Shown here in pieces: positions 46,946-60,078 of a DNA stretch of 64,000 bases (position 1 is its first letter; each line of letters begins with the position of its first letter). Both the position numbers and the translations under genes were made by a program. Under the pieces are notes generated by a model. It was not told the DNA's origin and did not search any database. It was given only the letters and a program-made list of their open reading frames with translations. Origin of the DNA: Episyrphus balteatus (taxonomy: Eukaryota; Arthropoda; Insecta; Diptera; Syrphidae); the NCBI RefSeq assembly GCF_945859705.1, contig NC_079136.1, positions 5,125,501-5,189,500 of the forward strand, given 5' to 3'.

Positions 46946-49256
46946 TAAATTTCTTATGTTTTCTTAGTTTAACTGTACATTCAAGTGCCGATTTTTTCGA
47001 TTGTACTCAAGACAAGGCACGAATACTAAAATTCTTGCAAAGAACACGACAGTTTAGACCTGCTCTAGTCACTTAAACATTTAACCAATCATCAATGCAC
47101 CCAATTTATAAAATCAAATTAATAATATTCAAAAATGTCAAAGTTGGTAAATATGAAAAATCTTAAAGAATGTCACATATTTAAGAATTCAAAAACTCTC
47201 TCAATAGGTATACAACATATTACATATAGCTATTTGAAATAGCTCTTAAAAAAAAAAAACTTTGTGCTCAGATTCAAATAAAATACCACAACATAATTTT
47301 TGCAAGAGGATGACTGCACAAACAGAAACACATTCCATAAAGGATCTCGAATAAAATGAGAAATTGGTAGAACCCTTGAAATGAGCATCAACAATAAATC
47401 TGAGAGCAGACTCTCATAAGTGTGTGGTTGTGGTTCGAAGCACGAATCATATTAACCCACAAAAACCTAACCTACAATACAATACAAACACAATACAAAA
47501 AAAAAAAAACGAATAAGGAAAAATATTGATTTTCAAGAAGAAAATTTCATATAACATTTTTGGTATTCCAAACTTGTTGGAGAGGGGCTTACCATATTTT
47601 CATATTTTCTTTCTCATATATTTCGAGTACATATGTGAAATTATAGCATACAGAACTTTTTTGTCTATTTCTTTGAATAAATGATCCGACAAAAGTTCGC
47701 AAATTGGATAATACAGATATTCAAGAAAGCGAGGATGACTAAATGCTATGACATTGATAGGAATTTATTATTTTTGATTTGTCCTTAAACATTTTTTTTG
47801 TATTGACAAAGTAAATGTGCCATGATATTGTGTGAGTCAAACCCATATCAAAATATTTTATAATAAAACTTCCATTATAATACTTTGCTTCTATCAACAA
47901 CAAACTATCAATCTTTATCTCTTCTCTTTCTCTCTGTTTATCCCTTTTTTGTCAATATTTTGGAACAATGTCAAATAAAATTTACAAATATTCTCATATA
48001 AAATTGAAAACAAATAATGATTGTTTGGCAATCTTTGAATCATACATTTTGATATTGAGGGCTTGACCTTTCTTTTATCTTGTCTGTGTGACCTTCGATT
48101 GTACATAATAGGAATATTAAAATATTTTTCCTTTGATACTTGAACTGGACGAACTTTGTGTGTGAACTCATTTGCTTAGTCATGATGGGTTATGAAATTA
48201 TAAGTTTTCTCATGCGTGGTAGATTGTTCAGAAGTCTGAGGTCAGGGAAGAAGGTTTAACATATTTGTGAGGGAACTGTTTGGAATGTTTGGAAGGTTGC
48301 GCGTGATTGTTAATTGCTTTAAAACAATTTCAACAAAACCAACATTTGTAATCTGCTTGTTCATTAGTTTTTTCTGTCATAACTAATTGCCTTCGAAAGA
48401 AAACTTATTGTTAAACTAATAAATTGGTTAAACGATTTAACGATTTAAAATAGGCAATTTTTGGAAATCCTCAGAAATAGTAACTAATTTTGATGACATT
48501 GTTTTTCTTTTTCTTCTCCATAATGAGCCAGTAAAACAAGGAACCAGAAAATTCTTAGGCTTCTGAGACTCTTACAAAGTGATTCAGATTCAAATCATAT
48601 AATTGCCACACCCACAAAATGCTCACTTTATAGCTCGTCGTTTCGGAATTCATGAACAATTTCCCTCAAATAGGCTACATTAGTTCTTTTACAAACAATA
48701 TTTTTAAAATAATAAGTTTGACATTTTTGAAAATAAGATTTTTAACGGATGATAATGTCTAAATTAAAATGCACGTACTTGCTATTATGTTAAAAGAAAC
48801 TCTATTAAACACCGTTTTAAATGATTTTAACTTTATCCACAACCTAGTACATAACTACTCAATTTTTCAATTTTTCATAAAAAGGAATTTTTATAAAAAA
48901 ACATGAAAACTGTTAGAGTCAAGAAAATACTAACCAACAACGCCTGAAAACGAAGTTTTAGCAAAAATACACGTCAACCTGTTTTCAAAAAAAAAAAATG
49001 ATTAAAAAACTATATACTTTTTTAAAACTATGAAAAAATGTTATTTTTGAACATTTTTTTATTATGATTATTATTAAAACGCTACTGTAAAATAAATGAA
49101 AATGAAATAAAATTAAATATAATGGCAGTTAGCTTTGATCCCAAAAAATTTTCAATTTTACCTGCAGGGAATCACCCTAAACTGTTAACTATACCAAATT
49201 TGAAGAAAATGCCTTCATTAGTTTATTTTTGGTCCAAGTATTTATGACAGTCTTAT
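46946..49256. other. Comparatively unique stretch, no gene seen
   Basis: Few recognisable repeats; ACAAT-type simple repeats near 47478-47500. Frames are short and unsupported. It may be intronic or intergenic sequence of a gene outside the window. Confidence 0.35.
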
Positions 49257-50049
49257 GTTTGTACATGTGTATTCATGTGTACACACACTCTTTTTACTTG
49301 CGATATAGGTACTATACATATTATATCAAGTTATGCATTCGTACAAAAAAAAATGTTGAGATAACATTTTTCCATGACATTACGATGATAGAGAATGCCA
49401 AAAAAGTGGGTCCCGGAAGTCCGTCTGTCTGTCTGTATAAGGAGCTACAGCCTAAACGGATGAACCGATTAATGTCAAACTTGGTATGTAGCGTTATTTG
49501 GCGATTCTCCGGAGGAGTTTTTCGAATTAATTTTTTTGGACAAAAAATAACGGTACTTGTCGTGTACCAATTTTAGTAAAGTTGAAATTGCTCAAAAACG
49601 GCTTCAACGATTTTGTTTAAAAAACTCAAATGTTAGTTTTAAGACAAGGTCTATCTTTTAATGAAAAATTTTTTTTTGGAAAATCATTATTTACGGTACC
49701 TGCTATAGACCCGTTTTTTTTTTCAAATCCGATTATCTCCGAAACTGCTTATTCGATTTCAACGAAACTTTTTGTGAAGAAGCATGTACATTGTACATAT
49801 ATAATTTGAATATAAGACAAAAATTAAATTTTGAAAAAAATAATTTTTGGATAATTATTTTAAAAAAAAATTTGAAATTTTTTTTTTTGAAAAATCAAAT
49901 TTTCGAAAACGGGACATTGAATTTGTTTGAAATTTTGTGTGTCGATGTTGATTAGTGATTTCTACAAAATGGCATACCAATTTAATTTTTAACTTTTTTT
50001 CCAAAAAATTATTTATACAAAATTAGTTTTTTTTTAAAGCGGCTCTAAT

Positions 50050-50709
50050 TCAATTCAATTCAATTCAATTCAATTTCAATTTTATTTCATATTGGTGTAC
50101 AAATAAGACTGAGTCTTTTATAGTACCTTAAGACAGGACTTGCAAGTACAAGTTAAGTTAATTTAGATAAGTAACAATAATAGTACATACACTATTTTAA
50201 CAAAAACAAAAAAATAAAAAAGTTAGATAATATTTACAAAATGATTTTAATTTTAGGTAAGAAGAATTTATTAGACTAAGATTATATATTTTATTTTCAA
50301 TTTACTGTTTGCATGTTTAATGAATTAAAATAGTTAAATATTGTTTTTTTTTAAACTGTAAGATTCCTACTATTTGTTTTAAATTTACTGGCAAGGAGTT
50401 CCAGAGTTTGCTGGTATATACATAAAATAGTCTAGAAGAGTTCAAATAAGTGCATAAAGGTGTAATAAGATTCAGAGTTCGGGCAGATTGTGAAAACTGT
50501 AACTTTTCAAATAGATATAGCGGCGTTTTTCTTTGAATTATTTTGTATAAGAATATACAACATCTCGTATACAGAAACTGTTCAAAAGTACAGCCAAGGA
50601 CTTTTGATGGTATTGAGAGACATTGTCAAACCTACGCAGACTAAAAATATACCGAATTATATTATTAAAAGCAACTAGCAATTTATGAAAAGAACGAGAA
50701 TCAAGCTTA
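50050..50709 (-). mobile_element. 5'-truncated non-LTR retrotransposon (LINE) 3' end
   Basis: On the minus strand the C-terminal end of a reverse-transcriptase ORF is followed by about 270 nt of 3' UTR and a (TTGAA)n tail (50050-50080). GCTCTAAT flanks both sides (50042-50049, 50710-50717) as a target duplication in the family A repeat. Heavy 5' truncation plus a short repeat tail is typical of target-primed integration. Confidence 0.85.
50317..50709 (-). pseudogene. Reverse transcriptase C-terminus, frameshifted (Jockey/CR1-like group)
   Basis: The first frame (50709 to about 50540) reads LDSRSFHKLLVAFNNIIRYI and onward. After a frameshift the second frame carries SSRLFYVYTSKLWNSLPVNL, with the WNSLP motif at 50404-50390, then a Lys-rich stretch and TAA at 50319-50317. 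The F-V-x5-WNSLP pattern close to the stop is the usual C-terminal signature of Jockey/CR1-type LINE polymerases. Catalytic domains are missing through 5' truncation, so it is inactive. Confidence 0.82.
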
Positions 50710-50997
50710 GCTCTAATGATTTTGAAATTTTTTTTTTCTAAAATGCATCTTAATATATCAATCAAAACTGCTTGTTTTGGGGGGCAATTTGATTTCAGAT
50801 TTTATATTATTTAAAAAAAAAACGAATTTAATTTTTTTTTTATTTTTTTTTTTCTGTACCCATATATGTAGTAGGTACCTACATTTTCCAAATTTCTATA
50901 TAAAAAGTCTTAAAAATTTAAGCAACTTGAACTCTAAGAGCAAGTTTGTGCGACCTAGTCGTGCATTTTATTTTTAGTGCTTCATGGGCGTCTGGGA

Positions 50998-53900
50998 GGC
51001 GTCAAGCGGCTGCGGTTCAAACATCTATTTTGTTATAGGCATATCTCGCAAGAAATTCGACATACTTTTTAATTGATAAACAACTAAGTGAACAAATTTG
51101 AATTTAAGCTCTAAAAGTGTACGAAAGTCCCTATTCGACAGTACTTAGATAAAAATCCAAAACTTATCAGCTGCTAGATTTGTCTTTGTCAATAGCGAAA
51201 TGTACAAAACTTTATTTCCCTATAAATTTCAAAGTACCTATGTACATATTATGATTTTCGGAAAAACGTATTGTGTTCTTTAAAAACTTTTAAAACTACC
51301 TTCAACTATCTGCTCCTTATAGTACACAAATATAGAAATTCCAAGCAAAATCAATATCAACATTACCATCAAAATTAGTAAATTATAAACTTGTTGTTAT
51401 AATCTATCTAAAATACTCATCAAAGCTATTAGGAAAAACATCTTTATTTGTGTGCTATCAGCACCTTAGATCAGAAGATTGATACATAAATTTAAAAGTA
51501 TGAATTCGTTCTATTTAAAAAAAAAAATAAAAATATTAATAGAAGATTGTGTTCAGTGAAACCCTCATATACATACAAAGTTGATAAATATTATATGTTT
51601 GGAAAAACGAAAGTAAAATTTGAGTTTAAAAAAATAATACCATAAAGTAATACAAGGTTTAAGCCAAATTAAAACAACTAAACCAATAGAATTGAAAAAC
51701 CTATAGTATATTTAATTAATCGAACCGCAGTGTTTTTAATAAGATAATTTGTATTCAGTTTAATTAGCATTTTGTGTGTATTTGTGAGGGAAAGATTTGA
51801 GAAGTTTCTTTTATCCCAATAACATTATTACTTTTTTCGATTTTTTTTTCTAACATGAAACCAATACTAGATCCCCTCGAGTTAGAAACAAAAACAACAA
51901 CTTAAAATTATAATAAAAATAAAATGTTTTCTACCAAAAAAAAAAAAAAAGGACAGAAGTGTCGCAGAACAGAAGCGTGAATGAACTCGGCCCAAGGGAC
52001 TCTTTCTTATAAATACTCAAACTCAAGTAATTGTTAGGATTCAGGAATGTTTTGGAGCTAGATAGAATTTAACAGGGTGGGCAGGTTTGATGATGATGAC
52101 TATGATGCTGGTGGTGAATAGCAAAGATTGAATTGAAGAGGATTCCAGGATACTTAACAGCAACAATGAATAGAAAAAAATGTATTTTTATACTCCCGTT
52201 TTTATTGTGTATACACGTTTGATCCTTACATTGAAAAAGTCGTCATCTTAGTCGTCGTTCTCGTTTTTAGTGTGTTGATACCTAAAGTGCTGTAAATTCT
52301 TTCTTCTTTTTTTTTCGTGTATTTATTTTTGAGCTCACCGGGCGGGTAGATAAACTCATTTTATTTATTTTTATTATGAGAAGGTCTATTGTTTATGAGA
52401 GAACCTACATTTTTGTGAGAGGGAATGGTAATGGCAAGGTCTATAGAATATATAAACTCTATTCACACACACGTTTTGAGATAAATAAAAATGTTTTTGT
52501 GGTAAGATCTCTGATATGTAGGGCAGTCGAATAAACCATCGATGCGGCTTGAATATATTTTTTTTTTTGTGAGAATAAATGGGGAGAAATTAATGAACCA
52601 TTCAATATGACTACATATACGAATGTAGGAGTTATACAAAAACAAATTAATCTCCTCCGAGGCATGAAATAAACGAAACATTTACATGAGTAAAATATAT
52701 AAATAATGTTAAGATGCTTACTGTAATTGGATATTATTTTTGTGTTCCAGGTGTTGTGTGGAAAAATAAAATAAAATAAAATAAAATAGTAGAGCCTTGG
52801 AGAGAGCTTTTGGTGCTTTTAATCAAATGAAAGGATGAAATATTTATTGAGAATTTTATTTTTGGGAATGTATTTAATTTTGGTATTTTTGGGAAAGTTT
52901 TTAGTGAAATGTAGCTGTAGGTTATTGCTTCGAAACTGTAAAAGAATTAGACAGTTTCCCTTTAGGGTTTCCTCTAGATTGACTTATGTAAGTAAAGTGA
53001 AAAAACACTTATTAAGATTGTGTTTTATTTTTAAGTATTTTGAAAGGATATTTTTTGGAAAAGTAGCAAGAAAATTTTCGATTTAAGAATTGGTAATGCA
53101 CTAAATGAAATAATATATTCTCTCTTCTTCCAAAAAATACATCTTCAATCTGGTTTTTATGGAAAATATTTTAGCTAAGCATTTTTCCTCGATATTGAGG
53201 CATCTTCAGGTAGTTTTTTTTTCCTCTGTTCTTACAGCAATGTATTTTAGAAATTGCCTTTCCAATCTTAATGCCCCTTCTTCCATTTAAAGCATATCAG
53301 CTCGTTAAGAAATAAGATGACAACAATTTTGAGTTAAGAATTTCGAAAGTATATTTTAGTAAAAAAAAAAGTACGTATACGCCACAGTGTACCATAATTT
53401 ATTAAGATTTTCTCTCATTATCTTTTAGAAGAAAAAGTCATGAACTATTTGTTTTTATGTGCAGCAACTCTTCAAATATTGTATGATGTAATTACGATTA
53501 CAAGTGGGTCGTATGAACTTGCGCTTATGGTAAAGGTTGGTTTGACAGGTTTTTATGTAAATATTTCTTAGATAAATTTAATTTAATTTTTAGTAATAAT
53601 TTTAAAAATATTTATGTAAATAAAATGTAATAGCAGGAGAGCCTTAGCAGGGATTTGAAGTATTATGAAAGCGGGCTCGAAAATCTTATGTAATTTACCC
53701 TTACCAAATATGAACCCTCATTATGAGAGTAGCCCGTCATATTAGTAAAAAGTATCGATCCTCAGAGAAACTGAAGCACGTCAGATTAAGAAAAAGTTAG
53801 TTAAGTACATCCAGAAAAGAGTATAGGTATGGGCCAAAATACTATTTAGTGCCTAAGAAAAAAATGTCCCTTTTTTTTATTTCATTTTTCTTGAAGAAAA

Positions 53901-54293
53901 AGTTCAAATTAGTAGAATAACTATATTAAATTATAAAACTAACATTACAAGTTTGAAACCCAAATTTGGATAGAATTGTTTACAAATCACGGTAACATTG
54001 TGGTTTATCTTGGTAACGCAGTGGTATTTAAAGCTGATTTTTGGTAATAAACTATTATTTTTTCTGTGATTTAATTCCAAAGGAGAGTTACGTTGTTTCT
54101 ATAGTTTCAAATAGGAACATCAGAGAGCTTAATTATATGATTTTACAAATAAAACTGAAATTTGACGAAGTATATCGCAGTTATTTGGTTTTGATCACTT
54201 TTTGTTTAAACTGTCATAAATATAGAAATATCATTCCAAACATATCGGTGCAAATGTTATTTTGTATTAGATTAAAGTATAAGCATTAGGGTG
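50998..54293. other. Comparatively unique stretch, no gene seen
   Basis: Includes an (AAAAT)n run at about 52765-52787 and a GATGATG-rich patch near 52090. Frames at 52459-52681 and 52835-53086 lack domains and splice context. It may be non-coding sequence of a gene outside the window. Confidence 0.35.
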
Positions 54294-55419
54294 GTAGGAA
54301 ATTGAACGCTCTACAAAAAAAGTCTCAAACACTTTTTTTCGTTTATCTACACTGAGGGAAAAGCCACCATAAAACAACGTAAAATCAATGAAAACCACAT
54401 TGATTTAACTATTATTCGGAATGATTTTGCGTTGAAGATGAACATTTTAAAATCAACGTGGAAAAAATGTTAATTTTCTATGGTTTCGTATCTTAAAGTC
54501 ACATAAATCAAAGTAGTTCATCTTTAAAACAACGACGTTTCAACTTCAATTTATTTTTTCCCTCAGTGTAACCGTTTAATAGATATTTGAGGTCCAAAAA
54601 TTCAGAAAATCTTTAAAAAATCGTTTTTTGTTCTTAATTTTGTAACAAATTGAAAAATTATAATAATCAAACGCGCAACACATATTCTTGTAGAAAATAG
54701 ATTGTTTCACAAAAAGGGTCTTAGTAACTTTTTTTTTTCATTAATCTAACCATTCTAAAGATATTCGAGGTCAAAGTTAAAAAAAAATTATAAAAAACAT
54801 TTTTTACTTTGTAATTCACTGAAAATTCATTTTCAAAAAAACAAGATATATTATTGTAGGGGCTCAAACGTTCTACAAAGAAGTCCGTGTCATCAAATTA
54901 ATTGCTTTAACCGTTTAGAAGATATTCGTACCCAAACCAATACCAACTGATTTCAATAGTTTTCTTAAGACTCGTATGCATTGCGATTTGGATACGAATG
55001 TCTTCTAAACGGTTAAAGCAGTTAATTTGATGACGATGACTTCTTTGTAGAACGTTTAAGCCCCTAAAAGAATATATCTTGCTTTTTTGAAAATAAATAA
55101 TGAATTTTTGTGAATTAGAAAATTTTAAAAAGTAAAAAATGTTGTTATATTTTTTTTTTACTTTGACCTCGAATATCTTTAGAATGGTTAGATTAATGAA
55201 AAAAGTTAATAAGACCTTTTTTGTGGAGCAATCTGTTTCCTACAAGAATATGTCATGCGCGTTTGATTTTATTATAATTTTTCAATTTGTTACAAAATTA
55301 AGAACAAAAAACGAATTTTTAAAGATTTTCTCAATTTTTGGACCTCAAATATCTACTAAACGGTTAGATAATTGAAAAAAGTGTATAAGGCCTTTTTTGT
55401 AGAGCGTTCAATTTCCTAC
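54294..55419. repeat. 1.1-kb palindrome interrupted by a MITE
   Basis: The left arm starts GTAGGAAATTGAACGCTCTA at 54294 and is mirrored by the right arm ending at 55419; the centre is near 54960. The arms repeat GAATATCTTTAGAATGGTTA-type motifs. The left arm is longer by the 219-bp MITE plus its 2-bp duplication. The 78-codon frame at 55139-55375 is incidental. Confidence 0.88.
54350..54568. mobile_element. 219-bp MITE with CACTGAGGGAAAA termini, TA target
   Basis: CACTGAGGGAAAA and its inverse form perfect 13-bp TIRs with TA on both sides (54348-54349, 54569-54570). The mirrored position in the right arm of the host palindrome (55361-55370) reads CGGTTAGATA, an uninterrupted site with a single TA, proving precise insertion. 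Confidence 0.93.
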
Positions 55420-56228
55420 AAGAATATGTAAAAAACTTTGCTAAAAAATCGATTTAAAAAAAAATGATTTTTGTTTTTCGTAGAAGCTTGATGTAAAAAT
55501 GGAAAATTGCGAAGCGGAGGACCTTCCCCTTAATATAAAAAGCTCATATTTGGTGTGTATATTTTAGAGGTAACTAGCAATCGATTTTTCGGAGTACAAA
55601 ATCGAAAAAACGAATTTCGATTTTTTTTTACCCACCCTAATAAGCATTCTATGTCAACTAAAATATATGAAAATATATTGATAAAAATGTCCATATTTTT
55701 TTCAAAATTCACTGTCCAAAGGGACAACTTTTTAGGTACCTACTTAATAGTATTTTGGCCCATATGTCAATAATCTGACATAAGGAAATGGGATAGTCAC
55801 AATGTTGTAAGAAAAAAACTTCACCACGAAATACTTAAACGCGAATCATTTTTTTTTTGTATTTGAAATAAAAAATTTCACAAAAATTTCAATATTTTTC
55901 AAAAACAATGGGTCGGAAGGTAACTGCAAATCCCTTTCGATGAAAGCGTTATTCGAATTTATCAAGAGCGGAAATCCTATATCATTAGTTAACTCGTACT
56001 AGAGTGAAAATTCTCAAAAATGTTAAAAAAGGAAAAAAAATTAAAAACAAAAAACTGGGTTTTTAAGTTTTAATATATGTAGGTACTAGCTGACCCGGTG
56101 GACTTCGTTCCGCCATTTCTTGTGTTTATTTCTAACTTTCGACTCTGTAATGAGTCATAATTTCCAATAAAAAAAAGGAATCAAAACTTGAAAAGTTCGT
56201 AAAATGACTTTTAAAATATTCACTTTTA
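55420..56228. other. Old repeats, no gene seen
   Basis: Contains TAGCTGACCCGGTGGACTTC at about 56088, a motif of a kind scattered through insect repeat families, but no complete element could be defined. Short frames near 55530-55773 are on both strands and unsupported. Confidence 0.4.
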
Positions 56229-56460
56229 GAATCCGTAACAAAAGTGTGAAAACAAAAAGTATTCACGACTTTTAGTATTAGGTAGGAAAGTATGAACAGA
56301 TAAAAGTATTCAAGGAAAAAAGTATGCGCGACAAAAGTTCGAAAAATGGAAAACTATTATTTTGACTGGGTTTTGATCTGGCAATAGTTACAAAGAGAAA
56401 TGAGAATTTGCGAAATCAAATGTGGCGATGGATAATTCTGATTGGTCAAGAAAGAATAAA

Positions 56461-57240
56461 TAGACGAATTTATTGTTAGATAGGGCTGGGGTCTCAGAAA
56501 AAAAGAGAGTATAGTATACAGAAATATTTATTCATAAGGATAGGAGGTCTAAATTTAATTTTCAGTCTCGCAGCTGCGATGAGCGAGGCAAGGTTAAGAG
56601 TGAGAATAAAAAGACGAATTTATTGTTAGATAGGGCTGGGGTCTCAGAAAAAAAGAGAGTATAGTATACAGAAATATTTATTCATAAGGATAGGAGGTCT
56701 AAATTTAATTTTCAGTCTCGCAGCTGCGATGAGCGAGGCAAGGTTAAGAGTGAGAATAAATAGACGAATTTATTGTTAGATAGGGCTGGGGTCTCAGAAA
56801 AAAAGAGAGTATAGTATACAAAAATATTTATTCATAAGGATAGGAGGTCTAAATTTAATTTTCAGTCTGGCAGCTGCGATGAGCGAGGCAAGGTTAAGAG
56901 TGCGCTCGATTTTTTTTTATCCGTAACAAAAGTGTGAAAACAAAAAGTATTCTCGACTTTTAGTATTAGGTAGGAAAGTATGAACAGATAAAAGTATTCA
57001 AGGAAAAAAGTATGCGCGACAAAAGTTCGAAAAATGGAAAATTATTATTTTGACAGGGTTTTGTAAGAGTGAGAATAAATAGGCGAATTTATTGTTAGAT
57101 AGGGCTGGGGTCTCAGAAAAAAAGAGGGTATACAGAAATATTTATTCATAAGGATAGGAATAGGAGGTCTAAATTTAATTTTCAGTCTCGCAGCTGCGAT
57201 GAGCGAGTGCGGAGTGTTGGAGTGCGCGAGATTATTAGTC
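56461..57240 (+). repeat. 150-bp tandem repeats in the left palindrome arm
   Basis: GACGAATTTATTGTTAGATA units start at 56461, 56611 and 56761 (exactly 150 bp), then one variant unit near 57079 after a 170-bp spacer repeating the GTATTAGGTAGGAAAGTATG block. Each unit includes TCTCGCAGCTGCGATGAGCG, itself palindromic around GCAGCTGC. Confidence 0.92.
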
Positions 57241-59298
57241 CTTTGAAATGTTGCAAAATTTTGACCGAACCTTGCATTTTAGGTAGGACAAGATTTTTTT
57301 GTTTTGATGTGTAGAGTAGGTTAATGGGAGTATACAATCTAGTTTTCGGGGTTGAAAACCCCGTTTAAACTGTTTTTTAATAATATCTTGAGAACCGTTA
57401 GTCCCACAAAAAAATGTTTAAGATGGTTTTTGTAGATAATTTAGTTCTCTACAATTTTGATTAAGGTACTTTTTTCTTTAACATTGGAAATAAGAAAGTT
57501 GTACTTGAAAATAGATGTACATTTTCAAGAAAAAATACTTTAAAGGGCCACAACTTTTTTTCTACAACTTTTATTGAAAAAATTCTTATGACAATTTTTA
57601 AAGATCATTTAATTTCCAACAATTTGATGTGCTCATTTTGCAGATTTCGTTTACATAAAGGTGCTGCAATGGTTCTACAAAAAAAGGTAACAATTTATTT
57701 TGGTACTTTTATAACATATATTTTATTTTTTTACTTCAATACGAATGATTTCGAAGGAATATGTAAGCTGGGTCAAAGCAGGAAGAAAATCGTATAGTAT
57801 AGGGGATTTCAGGTCCTGGGGAACCAGGGCAATTTTCTAAAAAATATTTTACTTTTGAAAGAAAAAAATTGTTTAAAACCAACGATTATTTTATTTTTAA
57901 CGATTATTCTATTTTTAATTAAACCTGTTTTATAAAATAGTTAATGAAAAAATAATTTTCAAAATCAAGACTTTGAAGAAAAATTACGAAAAAAATATTT
58001 CCAACTAATTTTGTTCGAACGATTAACCTTGAATTAATCAAAACCATCATAAATAAAAAATGTCCTGTGCACACATTAAATTCAATCTTTATCTGAGTTG
58101 AAATTTCACGAAAATATCTTATAAAGGATATTCTGTACGAATGAAACACAGTATTTAAATCCATCAACTTTAACCATTTTTCCTCCACTAAAAATGAGTT
58201 GAGATAAATACTTTGGAGCAATAAAATCTCAGTTTTTTAAATGAAAACAACACAAAATATGTAAGCAAGCAGTTGATAATAATGAAAAGAATTTTAAACC
58301 ATGTTTTCTGATCCTTAAGTTTCAAGAAAATTATTTCTTCCATTTGAATATCCTTATCCAGTCACAAAAAATAATGGGGTTTCTTACCCCATGAAAGAAA
58401 GAATCTTAATAGATTTTTTCTTTTAATTTCTCGAAAATGACAAAACTCTTTTGCATTCGGTTTTTTGTTTTTGTTTGAAAACACATAACAGCATTGAACT
58501 TTGAAAACTAAATTATCACTTAATTACATAACATTTTGAACAAAATTAGTTGGAAATATTTTTTTCGTAATTTTTCTTCAAAGTCTTGATTTTGAAAATT
58601 ATTTTATAAAACAGGTTTAATTAAAAATAGAATAATCGTTAAAAATAAAATAATCGTTGGTTTTAAACAATTTTTTTCTTTCAAAAGTAAAATATTTTTT
58701 AGAAAATTGCCCTGGTTCCCCAGGACCTGAAATCCCCTATACTATACGATTTTCTTCCTGCTTTGACCCAGCTTACATATTCCTTCGAAATCATTCGTAT
58801 TGAAGTAAAAAAATAAAATATATGTTATAAAAGTACCAAAATAAATTGTTACCTTTTTTTGTAGAACCATTGCAGCACCTTTATGTAAACGAAATCTGCA
58901 AAATGAGCACATCAAATTGTTGGAAATTAAATGATCTTTAAAAATTGTCATAAGAATTTTTTCAATAAAAGTTGTAGAAAAAAAGTTGTGGCCCTTTAAA
59001 GTATTTTTTCTTGAAAATGTACATCTATTTTCAAGTACAACTTTCTTATTTCCAATGTTAAAGAAAAAAGTACCTTAATCAAAATTGTAGAGAACTAAAT
59101 TATCTACAAAAACCATCTTAAACATTTTTTTGTGGGACTAACGGTTCTCAAGATATTATTAAAAAACAGTTTAAACGGGGTTTTCAACCCCGAAAACTAG
59201 ATTGTATACTCCCATTAACCTACTCTACACATCAAAACAAAAAAATCTTGTCCTACCTAAAATGCAAGGTTCGGTCAAAATTTTGCAACATTTCAAAG

Positions 59299-60078
59299 GA
59301 CTAATAATCTCGCGCACTCCAACACTCCGCACTCGCTCATCGCAGCTGCGAGACTGAAAATTAAATTTAGACCTCCTATTCCTATCCTTATGAATAAATA
59401 TTTCTGTATACCCTCTTTTTTTCTGAGACCCCAGCCCTATCTAACAATAAATTCGCCTATTTATTCTCACTCTTACAAAACCCTGTCAAAATAATAATTT
59501 TCCATTTTTCGAACTTTTGTCGCGCATACTTTTTTCCTTGAATACTTTTATCTGTTCATACTTTCCTACCTAATACTAAAAGTCGAGAATACTTTTTGTT
59601 TTCACACTTTTGTTACGGATAAAAAAAAATCGAGCGCACTCTTAACCTTGCCTCGCTCATCGCAGCTGCCAGACTGAAAATTAAATTTAGACCTCCTATC
59701 CTTATGAATAAATATTTTTGTATACTATACTCTCTTTTTTTCTGAGACCCCAGCCCTATCTAACAATAAATTCGTCTATTTATTCTCACTCTTAACCTTG
59801 CCTCGCTCATCGCAGCTGCGAGACTGAAAATTAAATTTAGACCTCCTATCCTTATGAATAAATATTTCTGTATACTATACTCTCTTTTTTTCTGAGACCC
59901 CAGCCCTATCTAACAATAAATTCGTCTTTTTATTCTCACTCTTAACCTTGCCTCGCTCATCGCAGCTGCGAGACTGAAAATTAAATTTAGACCTCCTATC
60001 CTTATGAATAAATATTTCTGTATACTATACTCTCTTTTTTTCTGAGACCCCAGCCCTATCTAACAATAAATTCGTCTA
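59299..60078 (-). repeat. 150-bp tandem repeats in the right palindrome arm
   Basis: Mirror image of 56461-57240. Even the unit-specific variants (e.g. CTGGCAGCTGCG in the third unit; the AAAGACG versus TAGACG difference) are reproduced at the mirrored positions. Confidence 0.92.

Larger units (their letters stand above)
49257..50997 (+). repeat. Interspersed repeat family A, longest copy, split by a LINE
   Basis: Begins near GTGTACACACACTCTTTTTA followed by CTTGCGATATAGGTACTATA, carries GAGAATGCCAAAAAAGTGGG (49391-49410), the GTCTG run and 'cggatgaaccgattaatgtc', and ends GTCGTGCATTTTATTT at about 50961-50976. The 115-codon frame across it is incidental. The LINE at 50050-50709 interrupts it. 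Confidence 0.7.

Noticed and set aside
57588..58951. Identical 69-aa frames at 57588-57797 and 58742-58951
   Set aside because: The two are mirror images across the palindrome, so their identity says nothing about coding constraint.
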